Below are positions 55,386-63,119 of a DNA stretch of 64,000 nucleotides, piece after piece. The translations under genes were made by a program, and so were the position numbers. A model generated the notes under the pieces. The model searched no databases, was not told the origin of the DNA, and worked only from the letters and a program-made list of their open reading frames with translations. The stretch lies in NCBI GenBank assembly GCA_944323505.1, contig CALUST010000015.1, positions 62,001-126,000 on the forward strand, in the 5' to 3' direction. Every line of letters starts with the position of its first letter. Within the stretch, counting starts at the first letter, position 1. The stretch comes from an uncultured Bacteroidales bacterium (GTDB taxonomy: Bacteria; Bacteroidota; Bacteroidia; Bacteroidales; UBA932).

Positions 55386-56768
55386 ATGAAAAGGATATTT
55401 ATGACTCTTGCAGCTCCGGCGATGGCCGTCTGCGCAATTTTCACTTCATGTGAAGACAACCACAGTCCTGAACTGCCTGCGACAGGCTCAGGGAACTATG
55501 TGATAACAGCCACAGTTGACAATGTGAATACGGTGCTCCAGGCGGCAGCCATCGGCAGCGGGGAGATTTCCGCCCGCAATGCAGGTGTCGAGGCCGACGG
55601 AGGTACGCAGTGGGTGTATTACAAAGACAGATATCTCTACAATCTCCAGTATAATGACGGCAATGCCGGCGGTACGACTTCCTTTGCAATGAACGCCTCA
55701 GGGCAGGTGGAGGCCCGTCCGAAGTCATACAACATCACGCGGTTCACGACATACGGGATTGTCGGGGAGCATATAATCACAGTCTCAGCAGTGGACACGG
55801 ACACAAAGGATGCTTCCGGCAATCAGGCAAAAGGTCTTGGATTCAATTATCTCGATGTCGAGGCCGAGAACAACAGGACAGCAGTGATTCCGGGCGAGAA
55901 CTTCCTCGGCAACGGGGAGTTTGTCACATTCTCAGGCTTTGTGGAGGCCAATGACAGGATATACACATCCGTCGTGTCGATGGGGATGAGCAAATACGGA
56001 GTCAGCTATGACGGCGGCTCCAGAGTGAGATACCCTGAACTTGTCTCCACCTATGCAGGAGGACAGGGGAGCGGTTCATTTGATATTGGTGTCATTCCTG
56101 TGACACAGTTCCCGGATTCCGCATGGGTCGCCATATACAAGGACGATACTTTCACGAAGCCGGTAATAGCCAGGACAGACAAGATAGGCTTTGCCGCAGG
56201 GCGTATGAAATCCCAGTATTACCAGACGATCTGGTCTGATGACGACGGGAACATCTATGTGTTCTCTCCAGGCTACGGGCGTAACCATACCGGGGATTTC
56301 AAGAAGACAGGGACTCTTCCGTCAGGGGTGATGAGAATCAATGCAGGAGAGGAGAAATTTGACGGGACTTATTACTGCAATATCGAGGACCTGTCAGGAG
56401 GCTTCGCCCTCTACAAGTGCTGGCATATCACGGACGACTGGTTCCTCCTGCAGATGTACACAGGCGGGACTGATGCCCAGGATGCCATAGGCGGCATAGG
56501 CGGAGGAACGAATGCCATAGCCGTATTCAAGGGTTCTACAAAAGAATTCAGATATGTGACAGAGGGGCTTCCTGCACAGGACAATATCACCTCCTTCGGC
56601 AATGCCCCGTATGCGGAGGACGGATGCATTTATGTCCCGGTAGTCACCAATGACGGTGCGCAGCCGGCCATATACAAGATTGACCCGGCCACGGCCAAGG
56701 CAACCAAAGGACTCGTGGTCACATCTGATTCAATCAGTTCTGTCGGCCGTCTCGTCCCTGTCATGTAG
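55386..56768 (+). CDS. DUF4374 surface lipoprotein, XusB-like siderophore-binding protein
   Basis: 460-aa lipoprotein. ATG 55386 gives a signal ending CAIFTSC, followed by EDNHSPE, which fits a surface-export signal. The body is a repeated beta-sheet pattern (for example WVYYKDRYLYNLQYNDG, DDGNIYVFSPGYG, FALYKCWHITDDWFLLQMY) compatible with a beta-propeller, as known for XusB, which binds ferric enterobactin at the cell surface and in vesicles. The C-terminus reads AIYKIDPATAKATKGLVV. The length agrees with XusB. It is encoded 46 nt after the receptor and 20 nt before the PepSY gene, the order known from Bacteroides thetaiotaomicron. Confidence 0.85.
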   Translation: MKRIFMTLAAPAMAVCAIFTSCEDNHSPELPATGSGNYVITATVDNVNTVLQAAAIGSGEISARNAGVEADGGTQWVYYKDRYLYNLQYNDGNAGGTTSFAMNASGQVEARPKSYNITRFTTYGIVGEHIITVSAVDTDTKDASGNQAKGLGFNYLDVEAENNRTAVIPGENFLGNGEFVTFSGFVEANDRIYTSVVSMGMSKYGVSYDGGSRVRYPELVSTYAGGQGSGSFDIGVIPVTQFPDSAWVAIYKDDTFTKPVIARTDKIGFAAGRMKSQYYQTIWSDDDGNIYVFSPGYGRNHTGDFKKTGTLPSGVMRINAGEEKFDGTYYCNIEDLSGGFALYKCWHITDDWFLLQMYTGGTDAQDAIGGIGGGTNAIAVFKGSTKEFRYVTEGLPAQDNITSFGNAPYAEDGCIYVPVVTNDGAQPAIYKIDPATAKATKGLVVTSDSISSVGRLVPVM

Positions 56769-56788
56769 GGCGGATGGAAGGTTCTGTC

Positions 56789-57916
56789 ATGAGAAAATTA
56801 TTCCTCAAGATACATCTGTGGTTATCAGTCCCTTTCGGGCTGGTAATCACTTTGCTTTGTTTTTCCGGGGCGATGCTCGTGTTCGAGAAGGAGGTCACGG
56901 AACTTATGCGGAGAGACATGTACTTCACTCCTTCCTCGGGAAGGGCTCCGGTCCTGACTCTTGACGGGGCCGCTGCCCTTGTCTCAGGCACTTTGCCGGA
57001 CGGGGTTGAGGTGACAGGGGTGACTGTGCATTCTGATCCGGACAGGACATGGCAGGTCAGCCTGTCCGAGCCCCGCAAGGCCTATGTCTGTGTGGACCAG
57101 TACACTGGGGAGATAAGAGGCAGGTCTGAGAGACCGGCTTTCTTTTCAGTGATGTTCAGGCTGCACCGTTGGCTGCTTGACAGTATGAGGCCGGGAGAGA
57201 CCGTGTTCTGGGGCAAGATGGTGACAGGGACAAGCACCCTGATGTTTGTCCTTGTGCTTGTGTCGGGGGTTGTGATCTGGTGGCCGCGGACGCTCAAGGC
57301 TTTGAAGGGCAGGCTCAGGCTCTCCACAGGCAAGGGGTGGGGGCGGTTCTGGCATGACTTGCATGTCGCCGGAGGCATCTATGCCCTCCTGCTTCTGTTG
57401 TCCATGGCGCTTACAGGCCTGACATGGTCATTCCAATGGTACAGGACCGGATTCTATAAGGTGTTCGGAGCGGAAGCGTCTTCCGGCAGACCGGGACATG
57501 CGGCACCTCGAGAGGCATCAGGTAGTGCTGACACAATGGACATTGGCATCTGGCAGCAAGTCTATGAAAGTCTTGCGGACGGCAATCCTGACTATGCCCG
57601 TATTTCTGTCGCAGACGGGACTGCCTCGGTCTCGTTCGACAGGCTTGGCAACCGCCGGGCATCGGACAGGTATACATTTGACAGGACTGACGGGGACATC
57701 ACGGGAGTACAGTTGTATGCGGATGCCTCCCGCGCGTCCAAGATACGGGGCTGGATATATTCTGTCCACGTCGGGAGCTGGGGCGGCATCGTGACAAGGA
57801 TTGCCGCCTTCCTGGCGGCCCTCATCGGAGCATCCCTGCCTCTTACGGGATATTGGCTGTGGTTCAGGCGGTTGTATCTTAAGAATCAGACCTGGCGCAG
57901 GACGGTACGGCAATGA
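56789..57916 (+). CDS. PepSY-associated TM protein, XusC-like reductase
   Basis: 375-aa inner-membrane protein. ATG 56789 (MRKLFLKIHLWLSVPFGLV) is preferred over 56774. It has four TM helices (about residues 10-35, 135-155, 190-215 and 335-360) and PepSY-type periplasmic modules between them (VCVDQYTGEIRGR, SDRYTFDRTDGDITGVQLY). Conserved His residues in HLWLSVPFG, FRLHRWLLD and FWHDLHVAGG are the usual haem ligands of this family of periplasmic ferric reductases. In the Xus system XusC is thought to help release iron by reduction. It is the last gene of the operon. Confidence 0.85.
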   Translation: MRKLFLKIHLWLSVPFGLVITLLCFSGAMLVFEKEVTELMRRDMYFTPSSGRAPVLTLDGAAALVSGTLPDGVEVTGVTVHSDPDRTWQVSLSEPRKAYVCVDQYTGEIRGRSERPAFFSVMFRLHRWLLDSMRPGETVFWGKMVTGTSTLMFVLVLVSGVVIWWPRTLKALKGRLRLSTGKGWGRFWHDLHVAGGIYALLLLLSMALTGLTWSFQWYRTGFYKVFGAEASSGRPGHAAPREASGSADTMDIGIWQQVYESLADGNPDYARISVADGTASVSFDRLGNRRASDRYTFDRTDGDITGVQLYADASRASKIRGWIYSVHVGSWGGIVTRIAAFLAALIGASLPLTGYWLWFRRLYLKNQTWRRTVRQ

Positions 57917-57966
57917 ATCATTATCATTGACGATGTGCCGCAGTGGATTTTCCCTATTTTTGGGGA

Positions 57967-57997
57967 TTGCCGCACATGTGTTGCCGCCGTATCTTTG
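57967..57997 (+). promoter_or_regulatory. Promoter upstream of the RIC-like gene
   Basis: TTG at 57967-57969, a 20-nt spacer and TATCTTTG at 57990-57997 form a full Bacteroidota promoter in the 298-nt gap after the Xus operon, 217 nt before the next start codon. Confidence 0.6.
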
Positions 57998-58003
57998 CAT
58001 ACG

Positions 58004-58190
58004 AAGATTGAGATTTTAGGCCATATAGTTAAAAAGTTTAGATCCTTTTAATTGTTGTAGAAAGATACTTTGAAAATCTCAGGATTTTGAGGATTCTTTC
58101 GTCACCGGTGCTGATGTGAATCACCATTGGAATGAATAGTTTTTGGAAAGGGTGCGTCCGGAAAATCTTTTGGGACTGCACCTTTTTTTT
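58004..58190 (+). ncRNA. Candidate small RNA or attenuated leader
   Basis: Between a consensus promoter (57967-57997) and a strong terminator (58147-58190) lies an AT-rich stretch of about 185 nt without a coding frame. It has several small inverted repeats, for example CTCA/TGAG near 58078-58091 and GGTG/CACC near 58107-58125. This layout is what a small RNA gene looks like; it may equally be a 5' leader whose terminator controls the RIC-like gene 25 nt further on. It matches no RNA family I know. Confidence 0.35.
58147..58190 (+). terminator. Rho-independent terminator before the RIC-like gene
   Basis: GGTGC-GTCC (58151-58159) pairs with GGAC-T-GCACC (58173-58182; one bulged T), extended by A-T pairs, followed by eight T (58183-58190). 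It stands upstream of the ATG at 58215 in the same direction. Confidence 0.75.
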
Positions 58191-58214
58191 ATTTAACTTT
58201 GAACTTTATCGGGA

Positions 58215-58964
58215 ATGGGACTTTTTCGCGAAAACACAAGACAGATGAACAGGAAAGACAAGGACGCATCCAGGATAGTGCTCTCGCCGTCGATGAAGCT
58301 GGCGGATCTGATAGAGTTGAATTACTCTCTTCTCATAGTGCTCTCCCGCCTCGGGATAGATCTCGGCTTCGGCGAGAATACAGTGGAGGAAGTGTGCCGG
58401 GACCGCAATATTGACATCAATTCATTCCTGCTGATATGCGGGATATACACGTATGATGACTATATAGCCCCGAACGAACTGCTTCGGGACGGCAATCCTC
58501 TGGACGTAGTCAGGTATCTGCACAGTTCCCATGCTTTCTACCTGGAAGATGAACTGAAGAAGCTCGAGACCTCCCTCGAAGACCTGGTGACTCCGTGTGA
58601 CGTGTCTCAGAAGAAAGTGATATTCAAGTTCTTCTCTGAATACAAGAAAGAGGTGGAGAACCATTTCGCATACGAGGAGGAGACTGTGTTCCCGTATGTC
58701 GCCGCCATGATGCAAGGAACGGTCCGCGACGGCTATTCCATAGAGCAGTTCGAGGAGAACCACAGCAACATTGACGAGAAACTCAATGACCTGAAGAACA
58801 TAGTGATGAAATACCTTCCGTCAGTATGTGACACTGTTCTCAGAAACAGCGTGCTGTATCATATCTTCTTCCTTGAGGAGGATCTTGACAAGCACACTCT
58901 CATCGAAAACAATGTTCTTGTGCCGATGGTAAACAGACTGGAAGAAAATGAAAGAAGGAAATAG
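58215..58964 (+). CDS. Hemerythrin-type di-iron protein (RIC/ScdA-like)
   Basis: 249-aa cytoplasmic protein related to the iron-sulfur cluster repair protein ScdA/YtfE. The N-terminal part (about 25-75; LADLIELNYSLLIVLSRLGIDLGFG) resembles the DUF542 domain, but the Cys-Cys motif expected after LGID is absent (LGFGE instead). The hemerythrin domain has all the expected di-iron ligands: His103/His106, His150 with Glu154 (HFAYE), His183 and His227 with Glu231 (HTLIE). A role in handling nitric oxide, oxygen or iron-sulfur damage is inferred. The stop lies inside the next gene (17-nt overlap), so the two are cotranslated. Expression may depend on the terminator just upstream. Confidence 0.8.
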   Translation: MGLFRENTRQMNRKDKDASRIVLSPSMKLADLIELNYSLLIVLSRLGIDLGFGENTVEEVCRDRNIDINSFLLICGIYTYDDYIAPNELLRDGNPLDVVRYLHSSHAFYLEDELKKLETSLEDLVTPCDVSQKKVIFKFFSEYKKEVENHFAYEEETVFPYVAAMMQGTVRDGYSIEQFEENHSNIDEKLNDLKNIVMKYLPSVCDTVLRNSVLYHIFFLEEDLDKHTLIENNVLVPMVNRLEENERRK

Positions 58965-59553
58965 CAAGAAAGTGCTTCTTATTATCCCTTCAAGAATAAT
59001 GGTCAGAGGGATTGAGGGTGTCTTCAACGACCTTGGGGAGTTCAGGGTCGAGGGCATCCTTTCCGACATATCCAGGACGAGCGAGACGAGACTGAAAAAC
59101 ATGGACGCGGATATCATCATCATTGATCCGATAGTCTTCGATTATGCCACGAGGCCGGTCGGGAGGAGCGTCATCGCCGAATATTCCGATGCGGCCGTGG
59201 TTGCCCTGCAGACCGCAGTCATGGAGGATGACCTGTGGAAACAGTATGACGAGGTGATAAATGTCTATGACTCACCCGCCACAATCATAAAGAAGATGAG
59301 GTCAGCCTTGACTTCAAGACTCGATGTCCCCAAATCCGACAGTCATGAACTTTCCACAAGGGAGAAAGAGATTCTTATATGCGTGGCCAAGGGTATGCTC
59401 AACAAGGAGATAGCGGACCTGTACAATATCTCCATCTACACGGTCATCACGCACAGGAAGAACATCACTCGCAAGACAGGGATAAAGACTGTCGCCGGAC
59501 TGACTGTCTATGCCTTGCTGAACAATCTGATAGACTCCAGTGCCGTGGAGTGA
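58948..59553 (+). CDS. LuxR-type transcriptional regulator with degenerate receiver domain
   Basis: 201-aa DNA-binding regulator. Residues about 7-120 look like a response-regulator receiver (KKVLLIIPSRIMVRGIEGVF, DADIIIIDPIVF), but the acidic pair after the first strand is missing (IIPS) and the conserved Lys near the end is not seen (INVYDSP), so normal phosphorylation is doubtful. The C-terminal helix-turn-helix (about 137-195) is canonical LuxR/GerE: LSTREKEILICVAKGMLNKEIADLYNISIYTVITHRKNI. It overlaps the di-iron protein gene by 17 nt, suggesting that the hemerythrin protein senses a signal and the regulator acts on it. It is followed directly by the DUF4491 gene. Confidence 0.85.
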   Translation: MKEGNSKKVLLIIPSRIMVRGIEGVFNDLGEFRVEGILSDISRTSETRLKNMDADIIIIDPIVFDYATRPVGRSVIAEYSDAAVVALQTAVMEDDLWKQYDEVINVYDSPATIIKKMRSALTSRLDVPKSDSHELSTREKEILICVAKGMLNKEIADLYNISIYTVITHRKNITRKTGIKTVAGLTVYALLNNLIDSSAVE

Positions 59554-59937
59554 ATGCCAATAAAGCCGGACAATATGGAAATAGAAATCGGAAATACTCT
59601 AATCAATCTGAGCGGTATAGTCGTCGGACTCGCTACATTCCTCATAATCGGATGCTGCCATCCTATCGTCATCAAGGCGGAATATTATTTCGGGAAAGGG
59701 TGCTGGTGGGCATTCCTCATAGCCGGTGTCCTGTTTACGGTATGGTCTTTTTTCATAGAGAATCTTGTCGGGGCCACGATTACCGGTGTCACGGCTTTCT
59801 CATGCTTCTGGTCCATCCTTGAACTGTTCGAGCAGGAGAAACGTGTGGAGAGGGGCTGGTTCCCGTCAAATCCGAAGAAGTCAGGCAGAAAACGTCAGGC
59901 GGCAGACACGAAAGACAATGAAGAAAAAGGAAATTGA
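59554..59937 (+). CDS. DUF4491 family membrane protein
   Basis: 127-aa small membrane protein that starts right after the stop of the regulator gene. Three hydrophobic segments: NLSGIVVGLATFLIIGC (about 16-33), WWAFLIAGVLFTVWSFF (about 50-67) and VGATITGVTAFSCFWSI (about 71-88). The phrases HPIVIKAEYYFG and ELFEQEKRVERGWFP are hallmarks of DUF4491, common in Bacteroidales. The tail is basic. The function is unknown. It overlaps the QueH gene by 20 nt. Confidence 0.85.
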   Translation: MPIKPDNMEIEIGNTLINLSGIVVGLATFLIIGCCHPIVIKAEYYFGKGCWWAFLIAGVLFTVWSFFIENLVGATITGVTAFSCFWSILELFEQEKRVERGWFPSNPKKSGRKRQAADTKDNEEKGN

Positions 59938-60523
59938 ACTTGATGTCCCGGGAGGGGAGAAGACGGTGCTTCTGCACACCTGCTGCGCGCCCTGTTCGTC
60001 AGCCATCATAGAGTGCCTGATGAACAACGGGGTGAGGCCCGTGATTTTCTATTGCAACCCCAATATCTGGCCTCATGACGAATATCTCATACGCAAGAAC
60101 GAATGCAGCCGCTATGCGTCATCCCTCGGGCTGGAGATAGTCGATGCGGACTACGACCATGACTCCTGGCTTGCCTCGGTCAAGGGGCTTGAAGGGGAGC
60201 CGGAGAGAGGCGGACGCTGTCTCCAGTGTTTCCGTCTGCGTCTGCAGAGGACGGCGCAGTATGCCCAAGAGCACGGATTCAGGGTCATCACCACCACGCT
60301 TGCCTCTTCCCGGTGGAAAAGCCTCGACCAGATAAATGAGGCCGGCCGTTATGCGGCCAGCCTCTATCCTGATGTGACCTGGTGGGACCGCAACTGGAGG
60401 AAAGGCGGGCTTCAGGAGCGCAGGCTGCAGATTATCAAGGAATACGGTTTCTACAACCAGCAGTATTGCGGCTGCGAATTCAGCCTCCGCCCTTCTTCCG
60501 ATGCGGATGCCTCAGTCCGCTGA
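59918..60523 (+). CDS. queH: Epoxyqueuosine reductase QueH
   Basis: 201-aa enzyme that carries out the last step of queuosine biosynthesis, reduction of epoxyqueuosine in tRNA, replacing the cobalamin enzyme QueG. ATG 59918 is chosen; a longer frame upstream lies in the DUF4491 gene. Metal-binding Cys motifs: LLHTCCAPCSS (Cys22, Cys23), RCLQCF (Cys101, Cys104) and QYCGCEFS (Cys184, Cys186). Also typical are VIFYCNPNIWPHDEYLIRKNE and TTLASSRWKSLDQINEAGR. The 3' end overlaps the convergent GH2 gene by 12 nt, so no intergenic terminator fits between them. Confidence 0.92.
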   Translation: MKKKEIELDVPGGEKTVLLHTCCAPCSSAIIECLMNNGVRPVIFYCNPNIWPHDEYLIRKNECSRYASSLGLEIVDADYDHDSWLASVKGLEGEPERGGRCLQCFRLRLQRTAQYAQEHGFRVITTTLASSRWKSLDQINEAGRYAASLYPDVTWWDRNWRKGGLQERRLQIIKEYGFYNQQYCGCEFSLRPSSDADASVR

Positions 60524-63118
60524 ATCCACGGCTTTTACAGTAAGAGCCAGAGTGCATTTCTTCAGACCCTTTGCTGAAGCCTCCACTATGATTTCACCGG
60601 GGTTGCCGTTGTTCTGCACGATTGCGGTCAACTGTCCTCCGAACAGGTGCATCTGAGGGATGTGGAACGGCTCAAGACAGGTAGGGTCGCCGTTGGCCAA
60701 GGCCTTGAACTTCCCGGCTCCTCTCACAGAGATTCGTACAAGCCTGTCGTCAATCGGGACAGGATTGCCCTCCTTGTCTGTCACGCTCACATTGATGTAT
60801 GCGAGGGTCTCCCCGTCGGCAGGCAGGCACATCTTCCCGGATTCCGCTTCATTGATGGTGAGTTTCAATGCGTATGGCTTCCCGGCGGTACGTACAGTCT
60901 TCTCATCTGCGGCATTGCCGTTCTCGTCGTAGGCGATGACCTTGATTTCCCCCGGTTCATATTCCACATCTTCCCACATCAGCCTGAATCTTCCGGCCAG
61001 TTCCATCCCTATCTTGTCTTTCTCGTTCCATCCGTATCCCTGTCCGTCATTTCTCGCTTCGGCAAGCAGGTCGGGCATGTATGCGTCTTCCGCGCTTTTC
61101 TTTTCTTTCCGTCCTTGGCTGATGCCGTTCACGAAAAGTTCGGCTGCAGGCCATGATGTGTAGACATAGACCGGGGTCTTCTCTCCCTCGCGTCCGTTCC
61201 AGTTCCAGTGCGGCAGGATGTGCAGAGTAGGTTCTTTGCTGTTCCATACGCTCCGATAGAGCCAGTAGCGGTCTTTCGGGATTGAAGCAAGGTCTATGAT
61301 TCCGAAGAGAGACGAATGGTTCGGCCATGCGTCCGTGTCATACGGGCTAGGCTCTCCCAGATAGTCAAATCCGGTCCATACGAATTGCCCGATGCACCAT
61401 TCGAAATCCTCGTCAGCAGCAAGGTCAAGGTCCGGCATGTTGGACCATGAGCAGTATTCCGTGTCGTATGAGGAGGACTGATGGTCATCATGAAGCCTGT
61501 CATATCCGGCAACGGCAGGGAAATGATACACTCCACGCGAACTGACAGTGGAGGCTGTCTCACTCCCGAGTATCAGATTCTGCGGCAGTTTGGAGTAGGC
61601 CTCAGGATAGCGGGACGGCTTGTAGTTGAACCCTGCCACATCCAGCAGCCCTGCAAAACCGTTGTTCACGACTGCATCGAACTGGTCCATCCCGCACGTG
61701 ACAGGACGTGTCGGGTCTTCCCTGCGGCAGATTTCCAGCAGCCAGGCGGCTGTCCTGTAGCCGTCGTCAGTCCATTGGGTAGGTATCTCATTCCCGATGC
61801 TCCACATCACTACGGACGGGTTGTTGCGGAAATGCCGCAGCATATTGACCATGTCTTTTTCAGCCCATTCATTGAAGAATCTGTGGTATCCGTTTTCGCA
61901 TTTCGGCTCATTCCACTCGTCGAACGGTTCAACCATCACCATGAGCCCCATCTCGTCACAGAGTTCCACAAGTTCTTCTGCAGGCATATTGTGTGAAGTC
62001 CGTATGGCATCACATCCCATGTCCTTCAGCATCTCCAGCTGGTGCCGTATCGCGGATTTGTTGACAGCGGCGCCAAGAGGTCCAAGGTCATGATGCAGAC
62101 AGACCCCCTTGAACTTGCGGAGGGTCCCGTTGAGGAAAAAGCCCCGCTCTGCCCTGAGTTCAACGCTCCTGATGCCGAATCTTGTCACATAAGTGTCTGA
62201 AGACTGCATCTCTGACAGGACCTTGCGGACTGTATTGACGTCAGTATTGCCTTGTACGGACGCATCATAATATATTGATGTCTCGGCAGTGTACAGATAC
62301 GGAGTCTCCGGTGACCAAAGATGCGGGTTTTCGACAGTGAGATGCTGTTCGGCGGAGATGCCGTGGCTGAGTCTTCTGATGTCGTCCTTGACGGCTCTCT
62401 CATTCCCGTCGGCATCGCGGATGACTGTACGTATCCTGATGATTGCATCATCCGGCACACCGTCAATTTCTGTCAGAAGCCGTATGGAAGCATAATCCTC
62501 TCCCACATAAGGGGTGGTGATGTATGTCCCCCAGACAGGAATATGGACGGCAGGGACGGTGAGCAGCCGTACTTTCCTGTAGAGCCCGGCTCCGGGATAC
62601 CATCTGGAGGATTGCGGTCTGTTCTCCAGGAGCACTGCAAGAGAGTTCCGTCCCTCATGGAGCACGTCTGTTATGTCGCACCAGAATGAATTGTAGCCGT
62701 AAGGCCAGAAGCAGACCGTGCTGTCATTGACTACTACCCGGGCCTCACTCATTGCCCCGTCAAACAGCAGGATGTTCCGCTGTCCGTCAGAAATCATATC
62801 CATCGGGATGTCCAGAGACCTGCGATAGCATCCTTTGCCCATATAGGGCAAGCCTCCGGAGCGGCCGGTCTTGACAGTCGCCCTGGTTTCCCCGTTCTGG
62901 TATATGGCCACTTCCTGCAGGTCGTTCTCCCTGTCGAACGGACCGTAGATGGCCCAGTCATGAGGAATTGCCACCTGGTTCCATCCGGCTTCGGACTTGT
63001 AGTCATGTCCTGAACGGAATTCCCAGTCTGTCAGCAATATGCTGCCCCGCTCCTGTGCGTTTCCGGTTGCTGCGGGCAGGGCAGCCATACATATCATCAA
63101 TGCGTATAATAGTCGCAT
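60512..63118 (-). CDS. GH2 beta-galactosidase of a galactan locus
   Basis: 868-aa secreted enzyme on the minus strand. The start is ATG 63118 (MRLLYALMICMAALPAATGNAQ, signal peptide), 1 nt after the GH53 stop; ATG 63130 is an alternative. GH2 domains: jelly roll (IPHDWAIYGPFDREND, SSRWYPGAGLYRKV), Ig-like and barrel with MWSIGNEIPTQ (Glu444) and LILGSETAST (Glu520). The 76-residue spacing is the same as in the GH2 at 43236, and much of the sequence is alike, so they are paralogues. The C-terminal DUF4982-like and Ig-like domains are also shared; an insert rich in Lys/Glu (about residues 675-705) is specific to this copy. Next to an endo-galactanase it most likely clips galactose from beta-1,4-galacto-oligosaccharides. 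Confidence 0.9.
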   Translation of the reverse strand: MRLLYALMICMAALPAATGNAQERGSILLTDWEFRSGHDYKSEAGWNQVAIPHDWAIYGPFDRENDLQEVAIYQNGETRATVKTGRSGGLPYMGKGCYRRSLDIPMDMISDGQRNILLFDGAMSEARVVVNDSTVCFWPYGYNSFWCDITDVLHEGRNSLAVLLENRPQSSRWYPGAGLYRKVRLLTVPAVHIPVWGTYITTPYVGEDYASIRLLTEIDGVPDDAIIRIRTVIRDADGNERAVKDDIRRLSHGISAEQHLTVENPHLWSPETPYLYTAETSIYYDASVQGNTDVNTVRKVLSEMQSSDTYVTRFGIRSVELRAERGFFLNGTLRKFKGVCLHHDLGPLGAAVNKSAIRHQLEMLKDMGCDAIRTSHNMPAEELVELCDEMGLMVMVEPFDEWNEPKCENGYHRFFNEWAEKDMVNMLRHFRNNPSVVMWSIGNEIPTQWTDDGYRTAAWLLEICRREDPTRPVTCGMDQFDAVVNNGFAGLLDVAGFNYKPSRYPEAYSKLPQNLILGSETASTVSSRGVYHFPAVAGYDRLHDDHQSSSYDTEYCSWSNMPDLDLAADEDFEWCIGQFVWTGFDYLGEPSPYDTDAWPNHSSLFGIIDLASIPKDRYWLYRSVWNSKEPTLHILPHWNWNGREGEKTPVYVYTSWPAAELFVNGISQGRKEKKSAEDAYMPDLLAEARNDGQGYGWNEKDKIGMELAGRFRLMWEDVEYEPGEIKVIAYDENGNAADEKTVRTAGKPYALKLTINEAESGKMCLPADGETLAYINVSVTDKEGNPVPIDDRLVRISVRGAGKFKALANGDPTCLEPFHIPQMHLFGGQLTAIVQNNGNPGEIIVEASAKGLKKCTLALTVKAVDSAD

Positions 63119-63119
63119 A

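Noticed and set aside
59765-59917. N-terminal extension of QueH by 51 residues
   Set aside because: It lies inside the DUF4491 gene in another frame and is not QueH-like; family proteins begin near 59918.
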